A stretch of 6,878 nucleotides of DNA from Deltaproteobacteria bacterium (GTDB lineage Bacteria; Desulfobacterota; B13-G15): positions 1-6,878 of the forward strand of contig QMLK01000048.1 of NCBI GenBank assembly GCA_003646705.1, in the 5' to 3' direction. Below, piece after piece: positions 1-5,922 of the stretch (position 1 is its first letter; each line of letters begins with the position of its first letter). Both the position numbers and the translations under genes were made by a program. Below the pieces are notes generated by a model. It ran no database searches, was not told where the DNA came from, and saw only the letters and a program-made list of their open reading frames with translations.

Positions 1-384
1 ACCATCACAGGGGTGGGGGAGGTCCTGAAGGCTCGAAAGCCCTCCATACAGATGGTGGCGGTGGAACCCGCTGCCTCCCCCGTCCTGTCCGGTGGAAGCC
101 CAGGGGCTCACAAGATCCAGGGGATAGGCGCGGGCTTCATCCCGGAGGTCCTAAATTTGGAAGTGGTGGATGAGGTCATCCAGGTGAAGGATGAAGACGC
201 CGGGCAGATGGCCCGAAGGCTTGCCAAGGAGGAGGGGATCCTGGCTGGGATCTCCTCGGGTGCCGCCCTTTGGGCTGCCATGGAGGTGGCCAAGAGGGAG
301 GAAAGTCGGGGGAAGATGATCGTGGTGCTTCTACCTGACACCGGGGAGCGATACCTCAGCACGGATCTCTTCGGGGAGGGATGA
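1..384 (+). CDS. cysK: Cysteine synthase (O-acetylserine sulfhydrylase), C-terminal part, cut by the window start
   Basis: This is a PLP enzyme that joins sulfide to O-acetylserine to make cysteine in the cytoplasm. The frame is open from base 1, where it reads Thr-Ile-Thr-Gly before VGEVLK. That is the usual CysK stretch just after the PLP-phosphate-binding glycine loop, so the N-terminal part with the PLP lysine lies upstream. Visible family hallmarks are VAVEP, the segment [18 protein letters not shown] (substrate and PLP region), GISSGAA, and the C-terminal [14 protein letters not shown]. The protein stops at the normal family end with no extension. Its TGA (382-384) overlaps an ATG of the next gene (ATGA at 381-384), so it is the upstream member of the desulfurase/IscU operon and would supply its cysteine. 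A cystathionine beta-synthase-like or CysM paralogue is possible but fits the C-terminus less well. Confidence 0.95.
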   Translation, partial: TITGVGEVLKARKPSIQMVAVEPAASPVLSGGSPGAHKIQGIGAGFIPEVLNLEVVDEVIQVKDEDAGQMARRLAKEEGILAGISSGAALWAAMEVAKREESRGKMIVVLLPDTGERYLSTDLFGEG

Positions 385-386
385 AG

Positions 387-1604
387 ATGAGGGTTTACCT
401 CGACCACAACGCCACGACCCCTCTGCGGGAGGAGGTCCTGGAGGGGATGCTTCCCTTCCTGCGAGAGCACTTCGGCAACCCTTCAAGTGCCCACAACTTC
501 GGAAAAAGGGTACGGGAGGCGGTGGAGGAGGCTCGGGAGCGCGTGGCAACGGCCATTGGAGCCCGGCCGAGGGAGATCATCTTCACCTCTGGAGGTACTG
601 AGGCAGACAATTTGGCCCTCTTCGGCGTGACCAACTCCCCCTTGGCCTCAAAGCGCCGTAAGGTGGTCACCTCAGCCATAGAGCACCCCGCGGTCATCGA
701 GAGCTGCAAGGCGCTCAAGAAGAGGGGCTTCGAGGTGGTATTCCTGCCCGTGACCCCTGAGGGGGTGGTAGACCTTGGGGCGGCCGAGGAGGCCATTGAC
801 GAGAACACCCTCCTGGTCTCCCTGATGCTCGCCAACAACGAGATCGGGACGCTGCAGCCGGTCCGAGAGGTGGCCGAGATGGCCAAGGCCAAGGGGGCCC
901 TGGTACACACCGATGCCGTGCAGGCCCTTGGAAAGGTGAGGGTCAAGGTGGAAGAGTTAGGGGTGGACCTGGCCTCCTTCTCCTCCCACAAGCTCTACGG
1001 TCCAAAAGGGGTAGGGGCCCTTTACGTGAGGACTGGCCTCAGATTGGATCCCCTCCTTCACGGTGGCCATCAGGAGCGCCGCCTGAGGCCGGGCACGGAG
1101 AACGCCCCCGGCATCATCGGCTTCGGCCTCGCTGTGGAGCTCGCCCAAGAAGACCTCGATCGAGGGATGGACAGACGCATCGAGGCCCTAAGGGACAGGT
1201 TGCAGCGACTGCTCCTTGAGCGCATCCCTCACGTCGTGGTTAACGGAGGAGGCCCTCGCGTCCCCAACACCCTCAATATAAGCTTTGCCTTCGTCGAGGG
1301 GGAGGCCTTGACCCTGAGCCTCGACGCTGAGGGAGTGGCCGTCTCCACTGGCTCTGCCTGTAGCTCCGGAAGCCTCGAGCCCTCTCACGTCCTGTTGGCC
1401 CTCGGACTCCCTCCGGAGGTGGCCCACGGCTCTCTGCGCTTCTCCTTGGGGAAGGATACCACCCAAGAGGAGGTGGATTACGCAGCCGAGGCCGTGGCCT
1501 CTGTGGTCGAAAGGCTGAGGGCTTTCTCACCCCTCTATGAGGACTTCCTGCGCTCAGAGCTCGACCTTGAGCAATACCTTTTGAGGAGGAAGGAAGAGAC
1601 ATGA
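387..1604 (+). CDS. Cysteine desulfurase 1 (IscS/NifS family)
   Basis: This PLP enzyme turns cysteine into alanine and leaves a persulfide on its active-site cysteine for Fe-S assembly and other thio-transfers. The 405-residue protein begins with the family's YLDHNATTPL. Numbered from this start, the visible landmarks are FGNPSS (29-34), the FTSGGTEADN PLP loop, His100 in EHPAV, ANNEIGT, Asp176 and Gln179 in HTDAVQ, the PLP lysine Lys202 in SSHKLYGPKG, and the catalytic Cys325 in GSACSSG. The long Cys loop marks the IscS/NifS group rather than SufS. An in-frame ATG at 381 overlaps the cysK stop, but GGAGG at 375-379 is only 1 base from it. The same site is 7 bases from the ATG at 387, so I prefer 387. 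The stop overlaps the iscU start (ATGA at 1601-1604), so this enzyme is probably the sulfur donor to that scaffold. NifS and IscS cannot be told apart by sequence alone. Confidence 0.96.
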   Translation: MRVYLDHNATTPLREEVLEGMLPFLREHFGNPSSAHNFGKRVREAVEEARERVATAIGARPREIIFTSGGTEADNLALFGVTNSPLASKRRKVVTSAIEHPAVIESCKALKKRGFEVVFLPVTPEGVVDLGAAEEAIDENTLLVSLMLANNEIGTLQPVREVAEMAKAKGALVHTDAVQALGKVRVKVEELGVDLASFSSHKLYGPKGVGALYVRTGLRLDPLLHGGHQERRLRPGTENAPGIIGFGLAVELAQEDLDRGMDRRIEALRDRLQRLLLERIPHVVVNGGGPRVPNTLNISFAFVEGEALTLSLDAEGVAVSTGSACSSGSLEPSHVLLALGLPPEVAHGSLRFSLGKDTTQEEVDYAAEAVASVVERLRAFSPLYEDFLRSELDLEQYLLRRKEET

Positions 1605-2029
1605 TGGAGAACTTCAACTACAGCCAAAAGGTGATGGAACACTTCATGAACCCGCGCAACGTAGGGGAGATGGAGGACCCAGACGGGGTCGGCACGGTGG
1701 GGAACCCTATGTGCGGAGATGTGATGCGCCTTTACATAAAGGTGGAAGGGGACAGGATCGTCGATGCCCGCTTCAAGACCTTCGGCTGCGCGGCAGCAGT
1801 GGCCACAAGCAGCATGGTGACCGAGATGGTAAAGGGAAAGACCATCGAAGAGGCCTTGAAGATCTCCAATCGAGCCGTGGCCGAGGCCTTGGAGGGCTTG
1901 CCACCCATAAAGATGCATTGCTCAGTCCTGGCAGAAGAGGCCTTGAAGGCCGCCATAGAAGACTATTTGAGGAGGTCGAAGGATGAAGGTGATCGTAGAG
2001 TCCAACCTTCACATAAGCACCCTCTTTGA
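1601..2029 (+). CDS. iscU: Fe-S cluster assembly scaffold IscU (NifU N-terminal-like)
   Basis: This is a scaffold on which a [2Fe-2S] or [4Fe-4S] cluster is built from iron and desulfurase persulfide. The 142-residue protein carries the three ligand cysteines of the family: Cys38 in NPMCGD (with the adjacent Asp40), Cys63 in FGCAAA, and Cys107 in MHCS. LPPIK (100-104) matches the LPPVK-type site that the HscA chaperone recognises in classic IscU. It lacks the central and C-terminal domains of full NifU, so it is IscU-sized. The start at 1601 (ATGATG) has purine-rich AGGAGGAAGGA upstream and overlaps the desulfurase stop. The last 16 or so codons (RSKDEG onward) run 47 bases into the next gene in another frame and look non-conserved. 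HscA, HscB and IscR genes are not in the window. Confidence 0.95.
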   Translation: MMENFNYSQKVMEHFMNPRNVGEMEDPDGVGTVGNPMCGDVMRLYIKVEGDRIVDARFKTFGCAAAVATSSMVTEMVKGKTIEEALKISNRAVAEALEGLPPIKMHCSVLAEEALKAAIEDYLRRSKDEGDRRVQPSHKHPL

Positions 2030-2267
2030 GCCACCTATGGAGGTGGAACTCGAGGGAGACGGTTCTCTGCAGAGCTTGTTGGCGAGGTTGAACGAAAGGT
2101 GCAGATCCATCCGTTTCCTCGAGGGGGGATCGGTGGGCGACGATGTCCACGAGATCGTCGTCAACGGTCAAGACCTCTTCAGCATGCCTCAGGGGCTTGA
2201 CACTCCCTTGAGAGAAGGGGACAGGGTCAAGGTGGAGGTCTACATGGATCCCTTGGGAGGGGGATGA
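1983..2267 (+). CDS. MoaD/ThiS-like ubiquitin-fold sulfur carrier ending in GGG
   Basis: This is a small beta-grasp protein of 94 residues, of the type whose C-terminal glycine is adenylated by an E1-like enzyme and converted to a thiocarboxylate. Family signs are the middle HEIVVNG (56-62), GLDTPLREGDRVKV (71-84) and a C-terminus DPLGGG with nothing after the glycines. The start is decided by a perfect GGAGGT (1971-1976) 6 bases before ATG 1983. It therefore overlaps the last 47 bases of iscU, which implies translational coupling. One cysteine (Cys40) is present. The usual roles of the family are molybdopterin synthesis (MoaD), thiamine (ThiS) or amino-acid sulfuration. Here it lies two genes before a MoeB/HesA-type E1 and next to a homocysteine-synthesis gene. 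The family call is firm; the pathway is inferred. Confidence 0.85.
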   Translation: MKVIVESNLHISTLFEPPMEVELEGDGSLQSLLARLNERCRSIRFLEGGSVGDDVHEIVVNGQDLFSMPQGLDTPLREGDRVKVEVYMDPLGGG

Positions 2268-2314
2268 AAATATGGCCCTTCCTTGGAGGTCTTCCTGTAA
2301 ACACATTGGGGTGA
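2264..2314 (+). CDS. Possible 16-residue leader peptide overlapping the sulfur-carrier stop
   Basis: An ATG at 2264 overlaps the stop of the sulfur-carrier gene (ATGA, 2264-2267) and opens a frame reading MKIWPFLGGLPVNTLG before TGA. The GGGAGGG stretch just upstream could serve as ribosome-binding site. Nothing in the peptide is recognised, and a chance open frame of this size is common. It competes with the overlapping candidate beginning at 2272 in another frame, so at most one of the two is likely to be real. Confidence 0.15.
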   Translation: MKIWPFLGGLPVNTLG

Positions 2315-2376
2315 GGTTCTTCACCTCCACAGGGGGGATCATGCACGGTGGTCCTCGAGCGGATGAAGAACTTTGA
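2272..2376 (+). CDS. Candidate small protein of 34 residues, unrecognised
   Basis: A frame opens at ATG 2272, four bases after the sulfur-carrier stop, and closes at TGA 2374-2376, 20 bases before the DUF39 start. A purine-rich GGGAGGGGGATG run sits upstream at a workable distance. The translation starts MALPWRSSCK, contains FFTSTGGIMHGGPR and ends ADEEL. It has one cysteine and no membrane segment. I do not recognise it. Third codon positions look less GC-rich than in the neighbouring genes, which argues against a well-expressed gene. It could be a real micro-gene, a remnant, or noise in an mRNA leader. Its placement in the only sizeable gap before the homocysteine genes is the main reason to keep it. 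Confidence 0.25.
   Translation: MALPWRSSCKHIGVRFFTSTGGIMHGGPRADEEL
2308..2330 (+). promoter_or_regulatory. Hairpin in the leader of the DUF39 gene
   Basis: GAGGT (2313-2317) and ACCTC (2323-2327) form a perfect inverted repeat around a 5-base loop, extended by GT/AC across one bulged C. A registered alternative is GGTGA (2310-2314) with TCACC (2321-2325). No T-run follows, so it is not an intrinsic terminator. The 3' arm ACCTCC (2323-2328) is also complementary to GGAGGT at 2285-2290, and its CCTCC to the GGAGG of the DUF39 ribosome-binding site (2386-2390). Mutually exclusive folds are therefore possible. That it regulates anything is inference only. Confidence 0.25.
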
Positions 2377-2382
2377 AAGGAG

Positions 2383-2390
2383 AAAGGAGG
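2383..2390 (+). promoter_or_regulatory. Shine-Dalgarno that fixes the DUF39 start
   Basis: AAAGGAGG lies 6 bases before ATG 2397. It supports that ATG over the in-frame TTG at 2373, which would add eight residues (MKGERRQK) encoded by this very purine-rich stretch. Confidence 0.8.
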
Positions 2391-2396
2391 CAGAAG

Positions 2397-3596
2397 ATGA
2401 GGACCATCGCTGAGATTAACGAGAAGATTAGGAAGGGTCAGGCCGTGGTGGTCACCGCCGAGGAGGTGATCGAGGTCGTCAGATCCAAAGGCATAGAGAG
2501 GGCTGCTCGAGAGATCGACGTGGTCACTACGGGGACCTTCGGCCCCATGTGTTCCTCGGGGGTCTTTCTGAACCTCGGCCACAGCAAACCGAGGATCAAG
2601 TTGGGCGGAGGGACCGCCTACCTCAACGGGGTCCCGGCCTACACGGGTCTGGCCGCCGTAGACGTCTACCTCGGGGCCACCGCGCTGCCCGATGACGACC
2701 CTCGTAACCACGACCACCCTGGGGATTTCGCCTACGGAGGGGGACACGTAATCGAGGAGCTGGTGGCAGGTAAGGAGGTCCATTTCGTCGGGACCGCCTA
2801 TGGGACAGACTGCTATCCACGCAGAAGGATCGAGACCACTATACGTCTACAGGAGATAAACGAGGCCATCCTCTTCAACCCCCGCAACGCCTATCAAAAC
2901 TACAACGTAGCGGTGAACCTCTCGGACCGCACCATCTACACCTACATGGGGGTACTGAAGCCCCGCCTGGGAAACGCCAATTACTGCTCAGCGGGACAAC
3001 TGTCGCCATTGCTCAACGACCCCCACTACGAGGCCATCGGTATAGGGACGAGGATCTTCCTCGGGGGAGGGATAGGATATATCGCCTGGTGGGGCACCCA
3101 GCACAATCCCTCCGTACCCCGTAAAGACGGGCTCCCCAAGAGACCAGCGGGTACCTTGGCGGTGATCGGAGACCTCAAGGGGATGAGTCCCGAGTGGTTA
3201 CGGGGGGTCAGCATGTGGGGATACGGGGTAAGTCTGGCCGTCGGGATCGGGGTACCCATACCCATCCTATCCGAGGAGATCCTACGTTACACCGCGGTGA
3301 GCGATGACGAAATCTTCGCCCCCGTAGTGGATTACTCAAGGGCCTATCCGGAGAGGGAACCGGAGGTCTTGGGGGAGGTGAGTTATGCCGAACTTCGCTC
3401 CGGGAGGATAAGGGTCATGGGGAAAGAGGTCCCCACAGGGGCCCTTTCCAGTTACGCCAAGGCAGGGGAGATCGCCCAGGTGCTCAAGGGGTGGATCCAG
3501 AGGGGAGAGTTCTTCCTCACTGAGGCCGTGGCCCCCATCCCGGGGGAGGAGGCGGGCATCTCCTTCAAACCCTTAGACGAAAAAGGAGGGCATTAG
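2397..3596 (+). CDS. Homocysteine biosynthesis protein, DUF39 family (COG1900)
   Basis: The family is linked, in methanogens (Methanosarcina acetivorans MA1821/MA1822, from memory), to forming homocysteine from aspartate semialdehyde with a reduced-sulfur donor. This bypasses O-acyl-homoserine. The 399-residue protein shows DUF39-like blocks: TTGTFGPMCSSGVFLN (44-59) with Cys52, KLGGGTAYLNGVPAYTGLAAVDVY, YGGGHVIEEL, YGTDCYPRR with Cys139, NANYCSAG with Cys197, and FLGGGIGYIAWWGTQHNP (221-238). Two cysteines in these first blocks match where the family's functional cysteines are thought to lie. It ends after the core and has no CBS-domain tail, unlike the methanogen protein as I recall it. The start at ATG 2397 is set by AAAGGAGG. 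The stop abuts the ferredoxin gene start with no gap. Family assignment is strong; activity in this organism is inferred. Confidence 0.92.
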   Translation: MRTIAEINEKIRKGQAVVVTAEEVIEVVRSKGIERAAREIDVVTTGTFGPMCSSGVFLNLGHSKPRIKLGGGTAYLNGVPAYTGLAAVDVYLGATALPDDDPRNHDHPGDFAYGGGHVIEELVAGKEVHFVGTAYGTDCYPRRRIETTIRLQEINEAILFNPRNAYQNYNVAVNLSDRTIYTYMGVLKPRLGNANYCSAGQLSPLLNDPHYEAIGIGTRIFLGGGIGYIAWWGTQHNPSVPRKDGLPKRPAGTLAVIGDLKGMSPEWLRGVSMWGYGVSLAVGIGVPIPILSEEILRYTAVSDDEIFAPVVDYSRAYPEREPEVLGEVSYAELRSGRIRVMGKEVPTGALSSYAKAGEIAQVLKGWIQRGEFFLTEAVAPIPGEEAGISFKPLDEKGGH

Positions 3597-4007
3597 ATGC
3601 AGGTCTCGAGGAGGATAGTCCTACACTTTCCAGCCTCTCTCACCGGTCAACCCATCGTCTACCGTCTGGCCAGGGATTACGGTTTGGAGTTCAACATCAT
3701 CAAGGCCTCCGTGAGCCCTGAGGAAGAAGGGCTCATGGTGCTGGAGGTCAGAGGGGATGAGCAGGGGGTTGAGGCAGGGATGAAGTACCTCTCCGAGAAG
3801 GGGGTGATGATCGAACCCTTCAGCCAGAGGGTCGTCCTGAGGGAGGAGCGATGCATCCACTGCGGTCTCTGCGTGGGGCTCTGTCCGGTGGGGGCCTTCA
3901 GGATGGAACCCGACACCTATTACATCCGCTTCGAAGAGGAGAGGTGCTTGGCCTGCGGGTTATGCATCAAGGCTTGTCCCCCTCGAGCTATGGAGGTAGG
4001 ACTTTAG
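3597..4007 (+). CDS. NIL-domain ferredoxin with two [4Fe-4S] clusters, partner of DUF39
   Basis: This 136-residue protein has an N-terminal NIL domain (about residues 3-75; VLHFPASLTGQPIVYRLARD, then a beta strand with LMVLEVRG). The same small domain sits on the C-terminus of methionine ABC-transporter ATPases, where it binds methionine. A bacterial-type ferredoxin follows, with Cys86-x2-Cys89-x2-Cys92-x3-Cys96-Pro and Cys117-x2-Cys120-x2-Cys123-x3-Cys127-Pro. Both motifs are complete and should hold two [4Fe-4S] clusters. AAAGGAGG at 3583-3590 sits 6 bases before ATG 3597, which follows the DUF39 TAG directly. The family companion role is electron or persulfide delivery for homocysteine formation. 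The NIL domain suggests contact with, or sensing of, a sulfur amino acid, which is inference. Confidence 0.93.
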   Translation: MQVSRRIVLHFPASLTGQPIVYRLARDYGLEFNIIKASVSPEEEGLMVLEVRGDEQGVEAGMKYLSEKGVMIEPFSQRVVLREERCIHCGLCVGLCPVGAFRMEPDTYYIRFEEERCLACGLCIKACPPRAMEVGL

Positions 4008-4745
4008 ATGCTCAGCAGGGACGAGCTCATCAGGTACAGCCGTCAGATCATGCTCCCCTCCTTTGGAGAGGAGGGCCAGCAGAAGCTGAAGGCGGCTCAC
4101 GTAGTCGTGGCCGGGGTGGGAGGGCTGGGGTCCCTCTCCTCCATGTTGTTGGTCGCCGCCGGGGTGGGCCACCTCACCCTCATCGACGCCGATCGAGTGG
4201 AACTCTCCAACCTGAACAGGCAGATACTGCATTGGGAGGAGGATATCGGAGTCGAGAAGGTGCTCTCTGCGGCTCGAAAGCTCCGGAAGCTCAACTCCAC
4301 CGTGGAGGTGATGCCGAGGGCCGAGGAGATAACGGAGGAGAACGTGGCCTCCCTCGTAGAGGGGGCCGACCTGGTGATGGACGCCATGGACAACATGGCC
4401 ACGCGGTTCATCCTCAACGAGGCCTGCGTCAAGATGGGGATCCCTTTCATCCATGGAGGGATCCACGGGCTCCTCAGCCAGATTACGACCATCATCCCCC
4501 GGAGGGGGCCGTGCCTCCGCTGCATATTCCCGCAGGAAGTCGAGGGGAAAAAGCCCTTTCCGGTGCTCGGGGCCACCCCTGCCATGGTGGCCTCGCTGCA
4601 GGTGATGGAGGCGATAAAGGTACTCGTGGGAATGGGTGAGCTCTTGGTGGGGAGGATGCTCTTGATAAATGGGGAGGTGATGGAGATCGCTACCATAGAG
4701 GTGAAGAGAAACCCCCAATGCCCCGTATGTGGGGACGAGGGATGA
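4008..4745 (+). CDS. E1-like adenylyltransferase, HesA/MoeB/ThiF family
   Basis: This 245-residue enzyme should adenylate the C-terminal glycine of a MoaD/ThiS-type carrier with ATP. Visible features are RYSRQ (9-13) near the N-terminus, the nucleotide loop GVGGLGS (36-42), LIDADRVELSNLNRQ (58-72), Lys84, DAMDNMATR (125-133), a VLGATPAMVASLQVMEAIK block, and a zinc site from CLRC (Cys169, Cys172) and CPVC (Cys238, Cys241). There is no rhodanese domain and no cysteine between the two zinc pairs, so sulfur must come from another protein. A cysteine desulfurase, one of which is the next gene, is the natural candidate. ATG 4008 follows the ferredoxin TAG directly, with GGAGGTAGG upstream. Its carrier partner is probably the GGG-ending protein at 1983-2267. 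MoeB, ThiF or HesA cannot be separated by eye. Confidence 0.92.
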   Translation: MLSRDELIRYSRQIMLPSFGEEGQQKLKAAHVVVAGVGGLGSLSSMLLVAAGVGHLTLIDADRVELSNLNRQILHWEEDIGVEKVLSAARKLRKLNSTVEVMPRAEEITEENVASLVEGADLVMDAMDNMATRFILNEACVKMGIPFIHGGIHGLLSQITTIIPRRGPCLRCIFPQEVEGKKPFPVLGATPAMVASLQVMEAIKVLVGMGELLVGRMLLINGEVMEIATIEVKRNPQCPVCGDEG

Positions 4746-5911
4746 AGAGAGACCGCGGGAGGGAAGGGATCTATTTCGATTACGCTGCGACAACTCCTGT
4801 GCATCCCGAGGTGATCAGGGCGATGGAGCCTTATCTCTCGGAGATCTTCGGCAACCCCTCAAGCCCCCACTCCTTCGGGCAAGAGGCTAAGGCGGCGGTG
4901 GAGGAGGCAAGGGCGAAGGTCGCCCAGCTCATCGGAGCAAGGGAGGAGGAGGTCATCTTCACCAGTGGGGGGACGGAGGCCAACAACCTCGCCCTTTACG
5001 GGGTAGCCTACGCCTTGCGCCAGAGGGGGAATCACATCATCACCAGCTCCATCGAACATCATTCGGTGCTTGAGGCCTGTAACTTCCTCGAGGAGCTGGG
5101 GCTGGAGGTGACCTACCTTCCCGTGGACGGATACGGTCTCCTCGATCCCGAGGACGTCAGGAAGGCGATCACACCGAGGACTGTTCTCATCTCCATAATG
5201 CACGCCAACAACGAGGTGGGCACCATCGAGCCGATAAGGGAGGTAGCCAGCATAGCTAAGGAGTACGACGTCTACCTCCACACCGATGCGGTCCAGACCG
5301 TAGGTCATATCCCCGTAAACGTGAACGATCTCGGTGTAGACCTCATGAGCATATCGGCTCACAAGCTCTATGGTCCCAAGGGGGTAGGGGCCCTTTACGT
5401 CCGCAAAGGGCTGATGTTCACCCCCTTTGTGCGGGGAGGGGGACAGGAGAAGGGGCGACGAGCAGGTACCGAGAACGTTTCCAGCATCGTGGGTTTCGGC
5501 AGGGCCTGCGAGCTCGCTCTCCAGGACCTGGAGGGGGAGATGAAGAGGTTGACTGCCCTGCGCGATGGTCTCATCCGGGGACTCCTCGAGCGTATCAAGG
5601 GGATCCATCTCAACGGGCACCCCACTGAAAGGCTACCCGGCAACGTCAACGTGAGGATCGATTCCGTCGAGGCCGAGACCTTGCTGTTGAACCTCGATCT
5701 GGAGGGTATAGCCGTCTCCACTGGCTCTGCCTGTAGCTCCGGGGACCTTGAGCCCTCCCACGTCCTCCTGGCCATGGGGTGCTCTCCGGAGGAGGCCCTC
5801 AGTGCCTTGAGGTTGAGCCTCGGGAGGTGGACTACCCAAGAGGAGATAGACCGCTTCCTGGAGGTCCTGCCGCCCTTGGTGCAGAGGTTGAGGGCGATGA
5901 GGTCGCTCTGA
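4742..5911 (+). CDS. Cysteine desulfurase 2 (IscS/NifS family), paralogue of the first
   Basis: This is a second PLP-dependent cysteine desulfurase, 389 residues, opening with IYFDYAATTPVHPEV. Landmarks from this start are FGNPSS (36-41), FTSGGTEANN (73-82), His106 in EHHSV, Asp182 and Gln185 in HTDAVQ, PLP lysine Lys208 in SAHKLYGPKG, RAGTEN (240-245), and catalytic Cys331 in GSACSSG. ATG 4742 overlaps the E1 stop (ATGA) and gives the normal family N-terminus. In-frame ATGs at 4718 and 4727 would only add residues translated from the E1 zinc-knuckle region, so they are unlikely starts. The paralogue at 387-1604 resembles it along its whole length. Its place between an E1 and FdhD suggests it hands persulfide to one or both, since in E. 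coli IscS passes sulfur to FdhD. Partner choice is inference. Confidence 0.95.
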   Translation: MKRDRGREGIYFDYAATTPVHPEVIRAMEPYLSEIFGNPSSPHSFGQEAKAAVEEARAKVAQLIGAREEEVIFTSGGTEANNLALYGVAYALRQRGNHIITSSIEHHSVLEACNFLEELGLEVTYLPVDGYGLLDPEDVRKAITPRTVLISIMHANNEVGTIEPIREVASIAKEYDVYLHTDAVQTVGHIPVNVNDLGVDLMSISAHKLYGPKGVGALYVRKGLMFTPFVRGGGQEKGRRAGTENVSSIVGFGRACELALQDLEGEMKRLTALRDGLIRGLLERIKGIHLNGHPTERLPGNVNVRIDSVEAETLLLNLDLEGIAVSTGSACSSGDLEPSHVLLAMGCSPEEALSALRLSLGRWTTQEEIDRFLEVLPPLVQRLRAMRSL

Positions 5912-5922
5912 AAGGAAGGGAG

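Noticed and set aside
1338..1369. The 32-base match to 5711-5742 as a mobile or recombination repeat
   Set aside because: It encodes the conserved catalytic-cysteine loop of two homologous desulfurases, so it is explained by paralogy. It is treated as a gene-conversion question instead.
2308..2330. Hairpin as an intrinsic terminator between the carrier and DUF39
   Set aside because: No T-run follows the stem and a downstream gene of the same theme begins at once. A regulatory or neutral fold is more likely.
2373..2396. TTG at 2373 as the DUF39 start
   Set aside because: The extra residues come from the ribosome-binding region itself. AAAGGAGG is ideally spaced for ATG 2397.
1773..2783. A 336-codon open frame on the minus strand
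   Set aside because: It lies antisense to iscU, the carrier and DUF39, all clearly coding. The translation is low-complexity His/Pro/Leu/Arg-rich with no family motif, as expected for a shadow in GC-rich coding DNA.
3851..4639. A 262-codon plus-strand frame across the ferredoxin and E1 genes
   Set aside because: It is out of frame with two genes that have complete catalytic and cluster motifs. Its translation is Gly/Arg/His-rich noise.
4718..4741. ATG at 4718 as the start of desulfurase 2
   Set aside because: It would translate the E1 zinc-knuckle sequence in another frame. ATG 4742 gives the family's usual N-terminus and an ATGA junction.
3960..4793. A 277-codon open frame on the minus strand
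   Set aside because: It is antisense to the E1-like gene, has no recognisable motif and is a composition shadow.
4859..5620. A 253-codon minus-strand frame inside desulfurase 2
   Set aside because: It is a shadow of a gene with all catalytic residues and has no independent start context or motif.
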